Shown: one piece after another, positions 1-8,811 of the stretch | How positions within the stretch are numbered: position 1 is the first letter of the stretch | Layout: each line of letters opens with the position of its first letter | Assembly (NCBI GenBank): GCA_963702765.1 | Contig: CAVPEB010000030.1 | Coordinates: forward strand, 61,118-125,117 | Direction of reading: 5' to 3' | Length of the DNA stretch: 64,000 nt | Origin: DATMNR01 sp963702765 | GTDB taxonomy: Bacteria; Chloroflexota; Ktedonobacteria; Ktedonobacterales; Ktedonobacteraceae | Translations under genes and position numbers: made by a program | Notes under the pieces: generated by a model | What the model was told of the DNA's origin: nothing | Databases searched by the model: none | The model's input: only the letters and a program-made list of their open reading frames with translations

Positions 1-1
1 A

Positions 2-595
2 GTACCACCTCAAACCCCTGAGTCAGATACCAGGCAGGGGTTAAGTATTAGCCTGATAATTGGGCTTGTAGTTGCTGTCGTATTATTACTAATACTGGTC
101 GGTGGTTTATTTTTTGTTTTGGGACAAAGAAACAATAATTCAACTGCGACCACGCCAACGCCAGGAGTTACCCCGACATCTACACCCACAGCAACGCCTG
201 GCACAACTCCGACCCCGACACCAACATCGGTACCATTTCAGGTAACAACTATTAATATGGCGGTCGATCCTCTTTCGATTTCAGGAAAGTCTTGTGGTAC
301 GCAACTCACAGTTACTTATACAGCTACATTTAATGTTTTACCTAAAGGGCCGGGAGGCGCAGTACAATTTACATATACGACAGATGGTGGACGCACTACT
401 AAGACAGGAGTTGTACAATTCAGCCCAGGAGAAACAAGTATGCAGTATAAATTTCCCGCTTCCGGAACTTTGGAATTGAACGGAGCTTTTCCAGGCGCTG
501 GACAGGTAACATCCACAAGTCCCAATACAATCTCTTCGCAAGCAGTTACACCTTCAGGGGCATGTACACCAGTGACTCCAACCCCAACGCCGTAG
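2..595 (+). CDS. Membrane-anchored surface protein of unknown function (5' end cut by window)
   Basis: The reading frame is open from base 2, so the true start lies outside the window. The visible product begins with a polar stretch, then a strongly hydrophobic segment (about residues 15-39) that reads as one transmembrane helix. A linker rich in Thr and Pro follows, of the type that lets an extracellular domain stand off from the membrane. The last 110 or so residues look like a small beta-rich domain with two cysteines, ending in another Thr-Pro tail. A TTG at 119 could be taken as a start, but that would cut away the anchor. No family was recognised. The next gene, 54 bases on, is unrelated in function. 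Confidence 0.7.
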   Translation, partial: VPPQTPESDTRQGLSISLIIGLVVAVVLLLILVGGLFFVLGQRNNNSTATTPTPGVTPTSTPTATPGTTPTPTPTSVPFQVTTINMAVDPLSISGKSCGTQLTVTYTATFNVLPKGPGGAVQFTYTTDGGRTTKTGVVQFSPGETSMQYKFPASGTLELNGAFPGAGQVTSTSPNTISSQAVTPSGACTPVTPTPTP

Positions 596-649
596 AAGAT
601 TTCGCAGGACTAACACGTAAAAAATCGAGTTATTCAGAGGTAAACAGGA

Positions 650-1378
650 ATGCATATCAGGCCCTATGGTGATACAGTTAACGATGGGATAGTGCAAGTG
701 TCTTTCACACTTCCCCTCGCATTGAACGCTCGTACGCGCGAAGTTGCACGACGCTATGCCATGCTCATGGGTATGAGCAATCCCTTGGTAGCACATGCAG
801 AAAGCATCGATAAGGAGTTTACATTCTTTGTTATCTATGGGGCTTGTGTGCATACAATTGATCCAGAACACATTCTTGTGGATGATCTTGCCCATGACGA
901 GTTAGATTTCCATGAAATCAATGAGTTAATTGAGAAACACCTAGGTCGGCAAGTAGTTGTAATAGGAGCAGCCATCGAAAGTGATGCACATACTGTAGGT
1001 ATCGATGCCATATTCAACGCAAAAGGATTTGCAGGAAACTATGGTCTTGAACGTTTTCCAACATTTCGTGCATTGAATTTAGGAGCGCAAGTTTCCTGCG
1101 AAGCTTTATTAAGACGCGCCGAACAAGAAAGAGCGGAGGCTATACTCGTTTCACAAGTAGTGACGCAGAAAAATGTGCATATCCATAATTTGACCAAGTT
1201 AATTGAATTGGCCGAGGCTGAAGGTGTGCGGCAACGCTATCTTTTTATCGTGGGTGGGCCACGCATCTCGAATACTTTTGCGAAAGAACTTGGCTATGAC
1301 GCCGGATTTGGGCCTGGTTCGACAGCATCCTCAGTTGCGAGCTATATCGCACAAGAGTTAATAGCTCGTAAACAGTAA
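650..1378 (+). CDS. kamE: D-lysine 5,6-aminomutase, beta (B12-binding) subunit
   Basis: This 242-residue protein matches the small subunit of adenosylcobalamin- and PLP-dependent lysine 5,6-aminomutase, which moves the terminal amino group of D-lysine or L-beta-lysine. The B12-binding motif DxHxxG is at residues 112-117 with His114 as the cobalt ligand. Lys125, 11 residues later, sits where the family's PLP-binding lysine does (His133 and Lys144 in the clostridial enzyme show the same spacing). The C-terminal half is a Rossmann-like cobalamin domain. The start follows an AGAGG site at 636-640. Oddly, no alpha subunit (kamD) lies next to it on either side, so it is an orphan here. Family call is firm; activity depends on an alpha subunit elsewhere. 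Confidence 0.85.
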   Translation: MHIRPYGDTVNDGIVQVSFTLPLALNARTREVARRYAMLMGMSNPLVAHAESIDKEFTFFVIYGACVHTIDPEHILVDDLAHDELDFHEINELIEKHLGRQVVVIGAAIESDAHTVGIDAIFNAKGFAGNYGLERFPTFRALNLGAQVSCEALLRRAEQERAEAILVSQVVTQKNVHIHNLTKLIELAEAEGVRQRYLFIVGGPRISNTFAKELGYDAGFGPGSTASSVASYIAQELIARKQ

Positions 1379-1539
1379 ATTGTTTAAGCATCCCAATCAC
1401 CATTTTAATGACTTTATTCCATCGTCAGCAAGTTAAACATTACTACTCTACCAAAGAGCGAGAGTATCCAAGTTGCCGTGCTTTACGTGTAAAAGAGTAA
1501 GGTAGTTTGTTGTCTCAGCGCGTGATAAGGAGTCTTTCT

Positions 1540-1863
1540 ATGTTAGACAGTGAAGGCGAATTGATTGAAGAACAGCCAGAAGTAAATGTGCAGGCTGATC
1601 CAGAAGAGCTTATGAAAAGAGAGATGGTTGAGCATCCAGAAATTTTGGAGGCAGCAACGGAACGAAAAATGCGCAAATTTGCTCCTAGTGGTTTGATAGT
1701 TATGCTTGTTGGTGTTGTGCTCATTGGAACAGGTCTTTTCATCCACTCTGGTGAATATACTATCGGGGGTTTCATTGTGGGGGTAGGGGTAATAGTAGTA
1801 ATTATTGGGATGTGCAGATTGTTAATTGGTTTGATCAAGCCAATTGTTCCTAGCCAGTTATGA
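1540..1863 (+). CDS. Small two-helix membrane protein, unknown function
   Basis: A 107-residue protein with an acidic, soluble N-terminal half (about 1-48) and two closely spaced hydrophobic helices (about 50-70 and 76-98). I chose the ATG at 1540 because AAGGAG lies at 1527-1532; an upstream in-frame TTG at 1507 has no such site. The stop codon overlaps the end of the convergent deacetylase gene by six bases, so the two messages share their 3' ends. No family was recognised. Small proteins of this shape often sit in a membrane complex or act in stress responses, but nothing here shows which. Confidence 0.6.
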   Translation: MLDSEGELIEEQPEVNVQADPEELMKREMVEHPEILEAATERKMRKFAPSGLIVMLVGVVLIGTGLFIHSGEYTIGGFIVGVGVIVVIIGMCRLLIGLIKPIVPSQL

Positions 1864-2739
1864 TGAATGTGGCACTAAATCATCAACTAATTGCTGTATC
1901 GTAACAAATCTGAAGCCACGACTTTTTAAAGCATTAATGATAATGGGTAATGCTGCTACTGTTTCCGCACGATTTCCACCTCCATCGTGTAAAAGAAGAA
2001 TGGCGCCATTTCGAGCATAATAGAGAGTTTTGCTAACAATGACATTCACTCCTGGTAAGTTCCAGTCTTCGGCAGATCCATCCCACATAACAGTTGTATA
2101 GTGAAGATTTCTGGCTTGAGCTAAGACAGTGTTGTTTATTGCTCCATAAGGTGGACGAAAAAAGGATGGTCTGACTCCTATTGTAGCTTGAATAATATTG
2201 GTAGTGGAAGTTAGTTGTGACTTTATCCCCTGTGCTGAAAAATAGGTTAGTACTGGATGTGACCAACTATGGTTAGCTACTATATTACCCTGATGGTACT
2301 CCTGACGGACTATATTAGGGTAATCTGCAACCAGGTATCCAACATCGAAAAACGTTGCCTTCACTCCAAATTGTTGTAGAACAGCAAGAACTTGAGGTGT
2401 ATAGTATGGATTGGGTCCGTCGTCAAAGGTTAGGGCGATTTCTCGAATATGAGTATTCCCGTTGAAAAGAGGGTAGTTTAACATTGGAGCATGCACTATT
2501 ATTTGCGAGGGGATTGGGGTCGGTGTATGCGTAGGTACTCTTTTAACGCTCTGTAAAGCTACATTCGTTTTTGGATGTAATGGAGCTGTAGACTTTCCCC
2601 AATATGACAGGCTTGTGAGCGGAATCGAGCCGAACAAAATCAGAATAGCACTCAGCATTAACACGAGTACAAGACGTTTGTTGATTTTCCTAGATCGTTG
2701 ATCATTACCTAATTCACCAGGTAAGTGGGATGCACTCAT
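1858..2739 (-). CDS. Polysaccharide deacetylase (NodB family, carbohydrate esterase 4)
   Basis: 293 residues. One N-terminal transmembrane helix (about 23-45) anchors or exports the protein, and a proline-rich linker leads to a NodB domain (about 103-285). The metal-binding and catalytic motifs are all present: TFDDGP (catalytic base and metal Asp), HSWSH (the two metal His), RPPYG, and the late LLLHDGG motif carrying the catalytic acid His. Enzymes of this family remove acetyl groups from peptidoglycan or other N-acetylated cell-wall glycans outside the membrane. The gene is divergent from the hexosaminidase at 3082, also a cell-wall enzyme, so joint wall turnover is plausible. Exact substrate is unknown. 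Confidence 0.88.
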   Translation of the reverse strand: MSASHLPGELGNDQRSRKINKRLVLVLMLSAILILFGSIPLTSLSYWGKSTAPLHPKTNVALQSVKRVPTHTPTPIPSQIIVHAPMLNYPLFNGNTHIREIALTFDDGPNPYYTPQVLAVLQQFGVKATFFDVGYLVADYPNIVRQEYHQGNIVANHSWSHPVLTYFSAQGIKSQLTSTTNIIQATIGVRPSFFRPPYGAINNTVLAQARNLHYTTVMWDGSAEDWNLPGVNVIVSKTLYYARNGAILLLHDGGGNRAETVAALPIIINALKSRGFRFVTIQQLVDDLVPHSS

Positions 2740-3081
2740 TCTAAGAATACTCTTTTCTACTAAAAGTTTATTTGAGACTTACCCGTGGGTTAGATTTACG
2801 CTAAGATCATCTGAAAAATACTGGAAGCAACGGGAGATCCGAATGAAAGTAATGAGAATGATCCATTGGATGTGGTTCATTTTCACATCGCTGATGAGTA
2901 TAGCATATTTCGAGTTGAGATCACAAAGAGTGTGAGATGAACAGACAGAACCTGGAGAAACTAGCCGAAAACGTAATCTACGTTACTCGTATAGCTTTCT
3001 GACGTTCTTTTTTAGGAGAAACCTTTACTCGTTTATGTGAAATTGACAATATGAATGCTTACATTGCTAGGAGACTTTAGC
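2740..3081. other. Divergent intergenic region
   Basis: This 342-base gap separates the deacetylase and hexosaminidase genes, which point away from each other, so both promoters should lie here. I see no perfect -35/-10 pair and no open frame worth calling. TCACA (2921) and TGTGA (2931) are close together but do not follow the four-site spacing found later in the window. Confidence 0.5.
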
Positions 3082-4371
3082 ATGCTAAAGCCGAACAGGT
3101 ATTTGATTTGGCGAAGCAAATTCACAATTGGCAAACCAAATCAAGCCGTTTTGATGCTTGTGCTATGTTATGTGTTGCTCTTTTTCTCAAGTTGTGCAAA
3201 TCCATTAAGCGTATTTGACGCTCCACCCGTTAATCATCCAACATCGACGCTTCCCAAAGCTTTAATTACTGCGTCTCCGTCTGGTATAAGGACGGATAAC
3301 AATATTGAAAGCCCACTCAAGGTTCAACTTGCAAAAGTTCAACAGATGATGGCTGGAATGACGCTTGATCAGAAACTAGGCCAGCTTCTTATTGTGGAGT
3401 ATCTTGGGAATAGTTATACCGGTACAGAACTTCAATATATGATAGCAAAGCAATATGTTGGTGGTTTTTTGTATCAGGAGAGCAATCATAATTTTGATCC
3501 GCCTTATAACAATATTAGTAACGTTGCGAGTTTTTCACAACAATCAATGAGCGATGCTCATATTCCTTTGCTGATTGGCACTGATCAGGAAGGTGGTCTG
3601 GTGAACAGGCTGTATGTGTTCCATGGCTATTTACCTTCGGCAGCCGAAATGGCTGCATCGGGAAATCCAAAGTATGCTTATAGCCAGGGTGCACAGGCTG
3701 CTCAGTGGATGCAACAATTAGGAATAAATACTGATCTTGCGCCAGTTGTCGATGTGCATACTGTTAATCCACCTGTTCTAGAATCACGTATGTTTGGGAG
3801 CGACCCTAACACAGTCGCAACATATGCAGGAGCATATTTAAATGGATTGCAGCAGAATAACATCATAGGCTGTCTAAAACATTTCCCCGGGCTGGGAGCT
3901 GTAACATCCGATCCACATGCTGGATTACCAATAGTCAATAGGAGCCTGGCTGATTTGGAGAAAATAGATCTTGCTCCTTATAAATTGATGATTCAGAAAT
4001 ATCATCCAGCGATGATTATGTCTACAGATGTACTGATACCAGCAATTGATCCGACACTGCCATCCGAACTTTCTCAAAAGACTATCAGCGACCTCCTTCG
4101 CAATCAATTAGGATACGATGGTGTTGTCATCACTGATGGTCTCTATATGCAAGGTATAAGCGATAGATGGTCGTTGAGTCAGGCAGCAGTACTTTCCATA
4201 ATTGCAGGTGATGACCTGGTTGAGGGTCCGTATAGTGCTAGTCAGGTTGCAGATGTAGTGGCAGCCCTAAAGCGGGCTATCCAGCAGGGTAAGTTGACCA
4301 TAGATCGTATTAATCAGTCTGTGCAGCGAATCTTGCTCATGAAAGTCCAATACGGTATCATCAAGTATTGA
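3082..4371 (+). CDS. Beta-N-acetylhexosaminidase, glycoside hydrolase family 3 (NagZ type), probable lipoprotein
   Basis: 429 residues from the ATG at 3082, which follows TAGGAGA at 3069-3075; an ATG at 3055 in the same frame is less well placed. The N-terminus has a hydrophobic export signal ending in FFSSC, an imperfect lipobox, so attachment to the outer face of the membrane is likely. The GH3 domain shows the TDQEGG strand, KHFPGLG, the DPH dyad motif of NagZ-type enzymes, and the nucleophile Asp in VVITDGLYM. Such enzymes remove N-acetylglucosamine from peptidoglycan fragments or chitin oligomers. The peptidase-like gene 32 bases downstream may be cotranscribed. Confidence 0.87.
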   Translation: MLKPNRYLIWRSKFTIGKPNQAVLMLVLCYVLLFFSSCANPLSVFDAPPVNHPTSTLPKALITASPSGIRTDNNIESPLKVQLAKVQQMMAGMTLDQKLGQLLIVEYLGNSYTGTELQYMIAKQYVGGFLYQESNHNFDPPYNNISNVASFSQQSMSDAHIPLLIGTDQEGGLVNRLYVFHGYLPSAAEMAASGNPKYAYSQGAQAAQWMQQLGINTDLAPVVDVHTVNPPVLESRMFGSDPNTVATYAGAYLNGLQQNNIIGCLKHFPGLGAVTSDPHAGLPIVNRSLADLEKIDLAPYKLMIQKYHPAMIMSTDVLIPAIDPTLPSELSQKTISDLLRNQLGYDGVVITDGLYMQGISDRWSLSQAAVLSIIAGDDLVEGPYSASQVADVVAALKRAIQQGKLTIDRINQSVQRILLMKVQYGIIKY

Positions 4372-4402
4372 TGTTGAAACCATAGCAACTAAGAGGTGAT
4401 TC

Positions 4403-5290
4403 GTGAGTTTGCACGAGCAAGAGGGATACGTGCCAGTAGATAGATTTAGAGTCTGGTATAAAAGTATCGGTGGTGGGAGTGACCAGGAAAGGATTCCTTT
4501 ACTCATTTTGCATGGTGGTCCTGGCGCTCCCCACGACTATTTAGAAAATTTGGAGGCCCTGGCTTCTCAGACACAAAAGGTAATATTTTATGACCAATTG
4601 GGCTGCGGTCGCTCTGACCAGCCAGATGATCCTTCACTGTACCAGGTCTCACGATTTGCAGATGAAGTAGGAATCATTCGTCAGGAGCTAGGGCTTGAAC
4701 GCGTGCATATCCTTGGCCAGTCCTGGGGAGGTATGCTGGCTATTGAGTATGCTTTGAGACAACCATCGGGTCTAATTAGCCTGATACTTTCTAATACTAC
4801 ATCCAGCATACCAATGTGGGTAGCTGAGGCGAATCGTTTGAGGGCAGAGCTACCACCTGAGGTCAATGCTACCCTTTTGCGACATGAAATGGAAGGAACA
4901 ACTGCTGATCTGGAATATAGTCAGGCCATGGAAGTGTTTTATCTCAGACATGTCTGTCGAGTCAGTCCAATGCCCGAATTCGTCCAGCGCACATTTGATA
5001 ATATGGGATTTGTTTACAATTACATGAATGGTCCTAGCGAGTTTCATGTGATTGGTGTAATTAAAGATTGGGATCGCACTGATCGGCTGTCTGAGATACA
5101 CATTCCCACTTTGATCCTTTCGGGTAGATACGATGAGTCAACACCGATGATCAATGAAGTATTACATAGAGGCATTGCCGATTCTGAATGGGTTATTTTC
5201 GAGAATAGCTCTCATTTGTCACATGTAGAAGAACCTGAATTGTACATGCAAACAGTGCGAGCATTTTTGAATCCTGTCGAAGATCATTGA
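4403..5290 (+). CDS. Proline iminopeptidase-like alpha/beta hydrolase (peptidase family S33)
   Basis: 295 residues with a GTG start at 4403 placed by AAGAGGTGA at 4391-4399. The fold markers are HGGPGAPHDYL (oxyanion strand, typical of proline iminopeptidases), DQLGCGRSD, the nucleophile elbow GQSWGG, an acid in SGRYDE and the catalytic His in SSHLSHVE. The family cuts N-terminal proline or similar residues from small peptides in the cytoplasm. It follows the hexosaminidase by 32 bases, so recycling of wall-derived peptides is possible, though many S33 enzymes act on other amides or esters. No signal peptide. Confidence 0.85.
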   Translation: MSLHEQEGYVPVDRFRVWYKSIGGGSDQERIPLLILHGGPGAPHDYLENLEALASQTQKVIFYDQLGCGRSDQPDDPSLYQVSRFADEVGIIRQELGLERVHILGQSWGGMLAIEYALRQPSGLISLILSNTTSSIPMWVAEANRLRAELPPEVNATLLRHEMEGTTADLEYSQAMEVFYLRHVCRVSPMPEFVQRTFDNMGFVYNYMNGPSEFHVIGVIKDWDRTDRLSEIHIPTLILSGRYDESTPMINEVLHRGIADSEWVIFENSSHLSHVEEPELYMQTVRAFLNPVEDH

Positions 5291-5295
5291 AGTCT

Positions 5296-5322
5296 ATTGG
5301 TCGGTGGTTTGAATTGACCAAT
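5296..5322. terminator. Weak hairpin between convergent genes
   Basis: ATTGGTC (5296-5302) can pair with GACCAAT (5316-5322) across a 13-base loop. It lies in the 38-base space between two convergent stops. The stem is short and there is no T-run, so this is only a possible terminator. Confidence 0.3.
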
Positions 5323-5328
5323 TGCATG

Positions 5329-6603
5329 CTATAAAAGTGCTCGTAAGGGTGATAGAATCTTTTCGCTCAAATTGGCATACCAGGGGCGTTTTAGCCATTG
5401 TGCAAGGGCCAATTCAAATGAATTAGATTTGTCACATTCAAAAAGCTCTTCCATTTGATTGGCAAGTTTTTTGCTGTAGACTTCTACATTTATCTCGTAA
5501 TTACCAACAGAACTAAGCCGATCAAGGTTGGCGGTTCCTATGGTTGACCATTCCCCATCAATTGTGCAAGTTTTAGCATGCAGCATATTGTGATAGCCAA
5601 ATACCCGAATGCCAGCTTTGAGGCATTCTGAGAAATGGCCTCGTGTTAACCAATCAACGACAACATGATTTGAAATCCATGGCACGAGTATCTCAACATT
5701 CACGCCACGCTTTGCAGCAGCTTTAAGAGCGCCTAATAAAACCCGATCAGGAACGAAGTAAGCATTAGTGAGTAGAATAGAGTGTTCTGCTTTATCAATG
5801 GCTTCGATGTACATATCGCGGATTGGAAATGTCAAGCGTAATGCACTTGTGCCACGGAGATTGATGAGAGGATCGAAACTCCTGGGGTAGTGCAGTGAAA
5901 TATGATCCTGATCAGGAGTATGTTGATTCCAAAAGTCGATGAATGATTGAGCAAGATGGGCAGTAGCTGGACCATTCATGCGAAGATGTGTATCTCTCCA
6001 GCTTGTTTCGTAGAGGCTTCCCAGATTAAAACCACCTATAAAGCCAATTGAATCATCAACAACAAGTAACTTCCGGTGATCTAAAGCGTAGCGACGAGGA
6101 TCGAAAATATACCATGGTCGATTAAAAGACTGGTATTTAAGCACATGAATATTTTCAGGAAAGACCTTAAATTTATGGGGTACTACCGTATTGGCAAAAC
6201 TATCAAAAGTCACATAAACCTCCACACCCTGGTTAGCTTTGCATATGAGTTTCTGCTTAAACTGCTGGCCTATCTGGTCATCTTTCCATATATAGGTTTC
6301 AAGATAAATATTCTTTTGCGCAGCATCAATGGCTTGTAGCATTGATGCGTACAAATCATGTCCATAATCATAAATTTGAACAGTATTCTTCCCAATTACC
6401 ACTTCTTCCGGAAATAGATGTGGAAATGGTCCTTGATGCCTGTTTTGCCTGCGTAACAAGGATATGACTTCCAGGATGATAACTACTATAGCCTGTAGCG
6501 TAATCGCAAAACCAACTATCTCCAAAAGGGCCCGCCTTATGGAAAATCTGCGAGGTCGTATTACGTCTAATACTTTCCTCCAAATGTTCTTACTTTTTTG
6601 CAT
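5329..6603 (-). CDS. cls: Cardiolipin synthase (phospholipase D family)
   Basis: 424 residues. A hydrophobic helix near the N-terminus (about 25-50) anchors the enzyme. Two phospholipase D active sites follow: HRKLLVVD in the first half (about residue 176) and HAKTCTID in the second (about 343), each with the HxKxxxxD pattern and the downstream GG(F/T)xN-like asparagine. Bacterial enzymes of this kind join two phosphatidylglycerols, or phosphatidylglycerol with phosphatidylethanolamine, into cardiolipin at the inner membrane face. Only one TM helix is obvious, as in ClsB/ClsC-like members, so another phosphatidyl transfer is possible. It stands alone, convergent with the hydrolase gene. Confidence 0.85.
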   Translation of the reverse strand: MQKSKNIWRKVLDVIRPRRFSIRRALLEIVGFAITLQAIVVIILEVISLLRRQNRHQGPFPHLFPEEVVIGKNTVQIYDYGHDLYASMLQAIDAAQKNIYLETYIWKDDQIGQQFKQKLICKANQGVEVYVTFDSFANTVVPHKFKVFPENIHVLKYQSFNRPWYIFDPRRYALDHRKLLVVDDSIGFIGGFNLGSLYETSWRDTHLRMNGPATAHLAQSFIDFWNQHTPDQDHISLHYPRSFDPLINLRGTSALRLTFPIRDMYIEAIDKAEHSILLTNAYFVPDRVLLGALKAAAKRGVNVEILVPWISNHVVVDWLTRGHFSECLKAGIRVFGYHNMLHAKTCTIDGEWSTIGTANLDRLSSVGNYEINVEVYSKKLANQMEELFECDKSNSFELALAQWLKRPWYANLSEKILSPLRALL

Positions 6604-7048
6604 GTCAACATTTCCAATTGCAATAGTTATAGTATTTTGTTTGGACGAGAGAGAATGATCACATTCTTAACTTTGATACCTTGTGCGAGAATTATTCTTC
6701 CCGCATTGATTGTGTCATCGAGCTTCACGGAGTATCTCACGATAAACTCAAGCATAAGAAATAGCCACTAGCGTCGTCAAATCATGCGGCCTACAGCCAA
6801 AAGTATAAAATCCTCAAAACATAAAGTCAATGACTTTCATTGTAAAGGATGTTCACTTTCTCGGTAGAAAAGGCAGTTCAGTTTGATAACATGAAAACAA
6901 ATGTATGAAGTCTATCACTGCAATTTTATGATCTACGTGACTGCATCATACCTCTTTTTGATGTATACCTGAGCTAGGGATGAATAACTCAATGAAATAA
7001 AAATATAAAAACAAATGTCTAAAAGCAGAATGAAAGGAACCAAACCAA
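6604..7048. other. AT-rich intergenic region
   Basis: 445 bases without a convincing gene between cls (minus) and the small ORF at 7049 (plus). It must contain the promoters of both. I see no strong inverted repeat and no TGTGA four-site box. Confidence 0.5.
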
Positions 7049-7264
7049 ATGTTCAATCCTTACCTTTATGATAAGCTGGCCCAATCTCATCATCAAGAGC
7101 TTTTACAGGAGGCAGAACAGCAGCGAATGCTCTCTCGGTTGCCTCGACGTCATCCACAACTTATGCAGAAAGTTACCAGGAGACTTGCTGGCGTTGTATT
7201 GAATATTACAATCTCCGTAAAAAAGGTAAAGCTATCAACGAGATCAGCTACCGGTCAACTCTAA
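7049..7264 (+). CDS. Small basic hypothetical protein
   Basis: 71 residues, rich in Gln, Arg and Leu. An amphipathic helix covers about residues 5-45, with a heptad-like Leu pattern and a basic C-terminal half. An AAGGAA sequence about 8 bases before the ATG supports translation. No domain was recognised. It is convergent with the Rieske oxygenase gene. The short length and lack of known relatives keep confidence moderate. Confidence 0.5.
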   Translation: MFNPYLYDKLAQSHHQELLQEAEQQRMLSRLPRRHPQLMQKVTRRLAGVVLNITISVKKVKLSTRSATGQL

Positions 7265-7426
7265 GACCCTGAAGCGTTCATAAACGCCACTTTCGTAAAG
7301 AGCAAATCGCGCTGTGGATGCCCACAGGATACCTGGCAAAGTACATAATGTTCTGCGACTTTTGGATAGTACGTTAGTTGTGCCTCGCTTTGAGCCAACT
7401 CTGAGAAGGTATTATTGACTGACTTG

Positions 7427-8548
7427 TTAGGATTCAAGCTTCTCCAAAATGTAGTCCACAAGCCCGCGAATGTGTTGTTCTAGAGATGTATATATGCCAC
7501 CGTGTTCAAAAGCACGGGAAGCCATGCTTTTTTGGGTCATCTCACATACTTCCCAATCTTGTAAGTTGACGAGATGGAGTACTTCGACGACATCCATTGG
7601 ATCAAAATCTGGCTTACTCATTTCTTCAGGATCGAATAACCAGTCACAAGTAACACGAGTAAGCTCTGGCCCCAGTGGGAAGAAGGTGTCGATGACAGCG
7701 TGGTCGCTCAATAAATTTAAGAACACATTGGGCATGAGTAAGATTCCGTAGTAGCGGCGTAGGTCTTCGGGAAGGAGGTCTGGAAGAGGTGGACGACTGG
7801 CTTTGCCTGTAATTGTGAATGCTTCAATATTCTCGGCTAATTCGGTGCCTTCGCCATTGAAATCAATCCATGAGGCACGGAATGCTGGAAGGAGATCACA
7901 AAGTTCCGGGTGCATTGGGCCACAATGATAACATTCAAGGGTGTTCTCAAGCACTAATTTCCAGTTGGCATGAACATCGTAAGAAATTGATTTACCAACT
8001 TTGAGTTGACCTAAATTGTAGCGTTCAAATGGTGCCGTACCAGCAAAGCCTTGCACAGCAGGATCATTGATCTGGTCGTCAAAGGATGGAAGGTCTTCAG
8101 AAAGATTGAGCCAGATAAGCCCCTCCCAGACCTTCAAAGCGACAGGTATGAGGCCAAAAGCATTGCGGTCAAACTCTGATTCACGAAGAATATTAGGCGC
8201 TCCAATGAGTTGACCATCCAGTCCATACGTCCATGCGTGGTAGTGACATTGGATTGAGCCTTTCAGTTGCCCTGACTGCTGATTACATAAACGAGCTCCC
8301 CTATGACGGCAGACATTTAGAAAAGCCTGTAATCCGCTATTCTTATCGCGAACAATAATGATGCTTTCGTCTGCAAGTGTGACTACTTGATAAGAGCCTG
8401 GTGCATTCAGTTTATCAGCACGGCAAGCATAGACCCACATTTTGCTAAAGATGCGTTCTTGTTCTTGAGCGTATGTGGAGGGGTCATAATAGTAGCGGCC
8501 TGGTAGTGTGGATGCAAAAGGCGATTTGGTGTGAAACGCTGTGTTCAT
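7427..8548 (-). CDS. Rieske non-haem iron oxygenase, alpha (catalytic) subunit
   Basis: 373 residues. The Rieske domain carries CRHRGARLC followed by CHYHAW (about residues 80-105), giving the two Cys and two His ligands of the [2Fe-2S] cluster. The catalytic domain has the 2-His motif in ECYHCGPMH and a late Asp in QDWEVCE, which complete the mononuclear iron site. Enzymes of this family hydroxylate aromatic rings, demethylate glycine betaine-like compounds or oxidise choline; the substrate cannot be read here. No ferredoxin or reductase partner is next to it, so electrons must come from a partner elsewhere. RBS-like GAGG lies just before the ATG. Confidence 0.88.
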   Translation of the reverse strand: MNTAFHTKSPFASTLPGRYYYDPSTYAQEQERIFSKMWVYACRADKLNAPGSYQVVTLADESIIIVRDKNSGLQAFLNVCRHRGARLCNQQSGQLKGSIQCHYHAWTYGLDGQLIGAPNILRESEFDRNAFGLIPVALKVWEGLIWLNLSEDLPSFDDQINDPAVQGFAGTAPFERYNLGQLKVGKSISYDVHANWKLVLENTLECYHCGPMHPELCDLLPAFRASWIDFNGEGTELAENIEAFTITGKASRPPLPDLLPEDLRRYYGILLMPNVFLNLLSDHAVIDTFFPLGPELTRVTCDWLFDPEEMSKPDFDPMDVVEVLHLVNLQDWEVCEMTQKSMASRAFEHGGIYTSLEQHIRGLVDYILEKLES

Positions 8549-8714
8549 ATATGAGACCTCTTATTTAGGCTCTCTAATCCGAAAGGGCACATTATCTCAT
8601 CTGTTCTTCGTAAAGTATAACCTGAAATTTAAATGATACACAAGAGGAGTCTTGAGTGATGATAGAGTGGATATTGGCCGAGTAAAAAGGGTCCCATACT
8701 AGATTAAATAGTAA

Positions 8715-8755
8715 GCAAAAAGGGCTTGTAAAAGGTAACGACAAGTCCTTTTTGC
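8715..8755 (-). terminator. Terminator of the phaE-phaC message
   Basis: The arms 8715-8729 and 8741-8755 form a 15-base-pair stem with one G-T pair and an 11-base loop. It lies 57 bases beyond the phaC stop on the minus strand. The stem base is A/T-rich, so the run of T that helps release is part of the right arm. Confidence 0.75.
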
Positions 8756-8811
8756 GAGTGAATAGTTATTGCCATATGACTGAAAGCTCCTGTTTTTGAG
8801 CCATATTTTTG

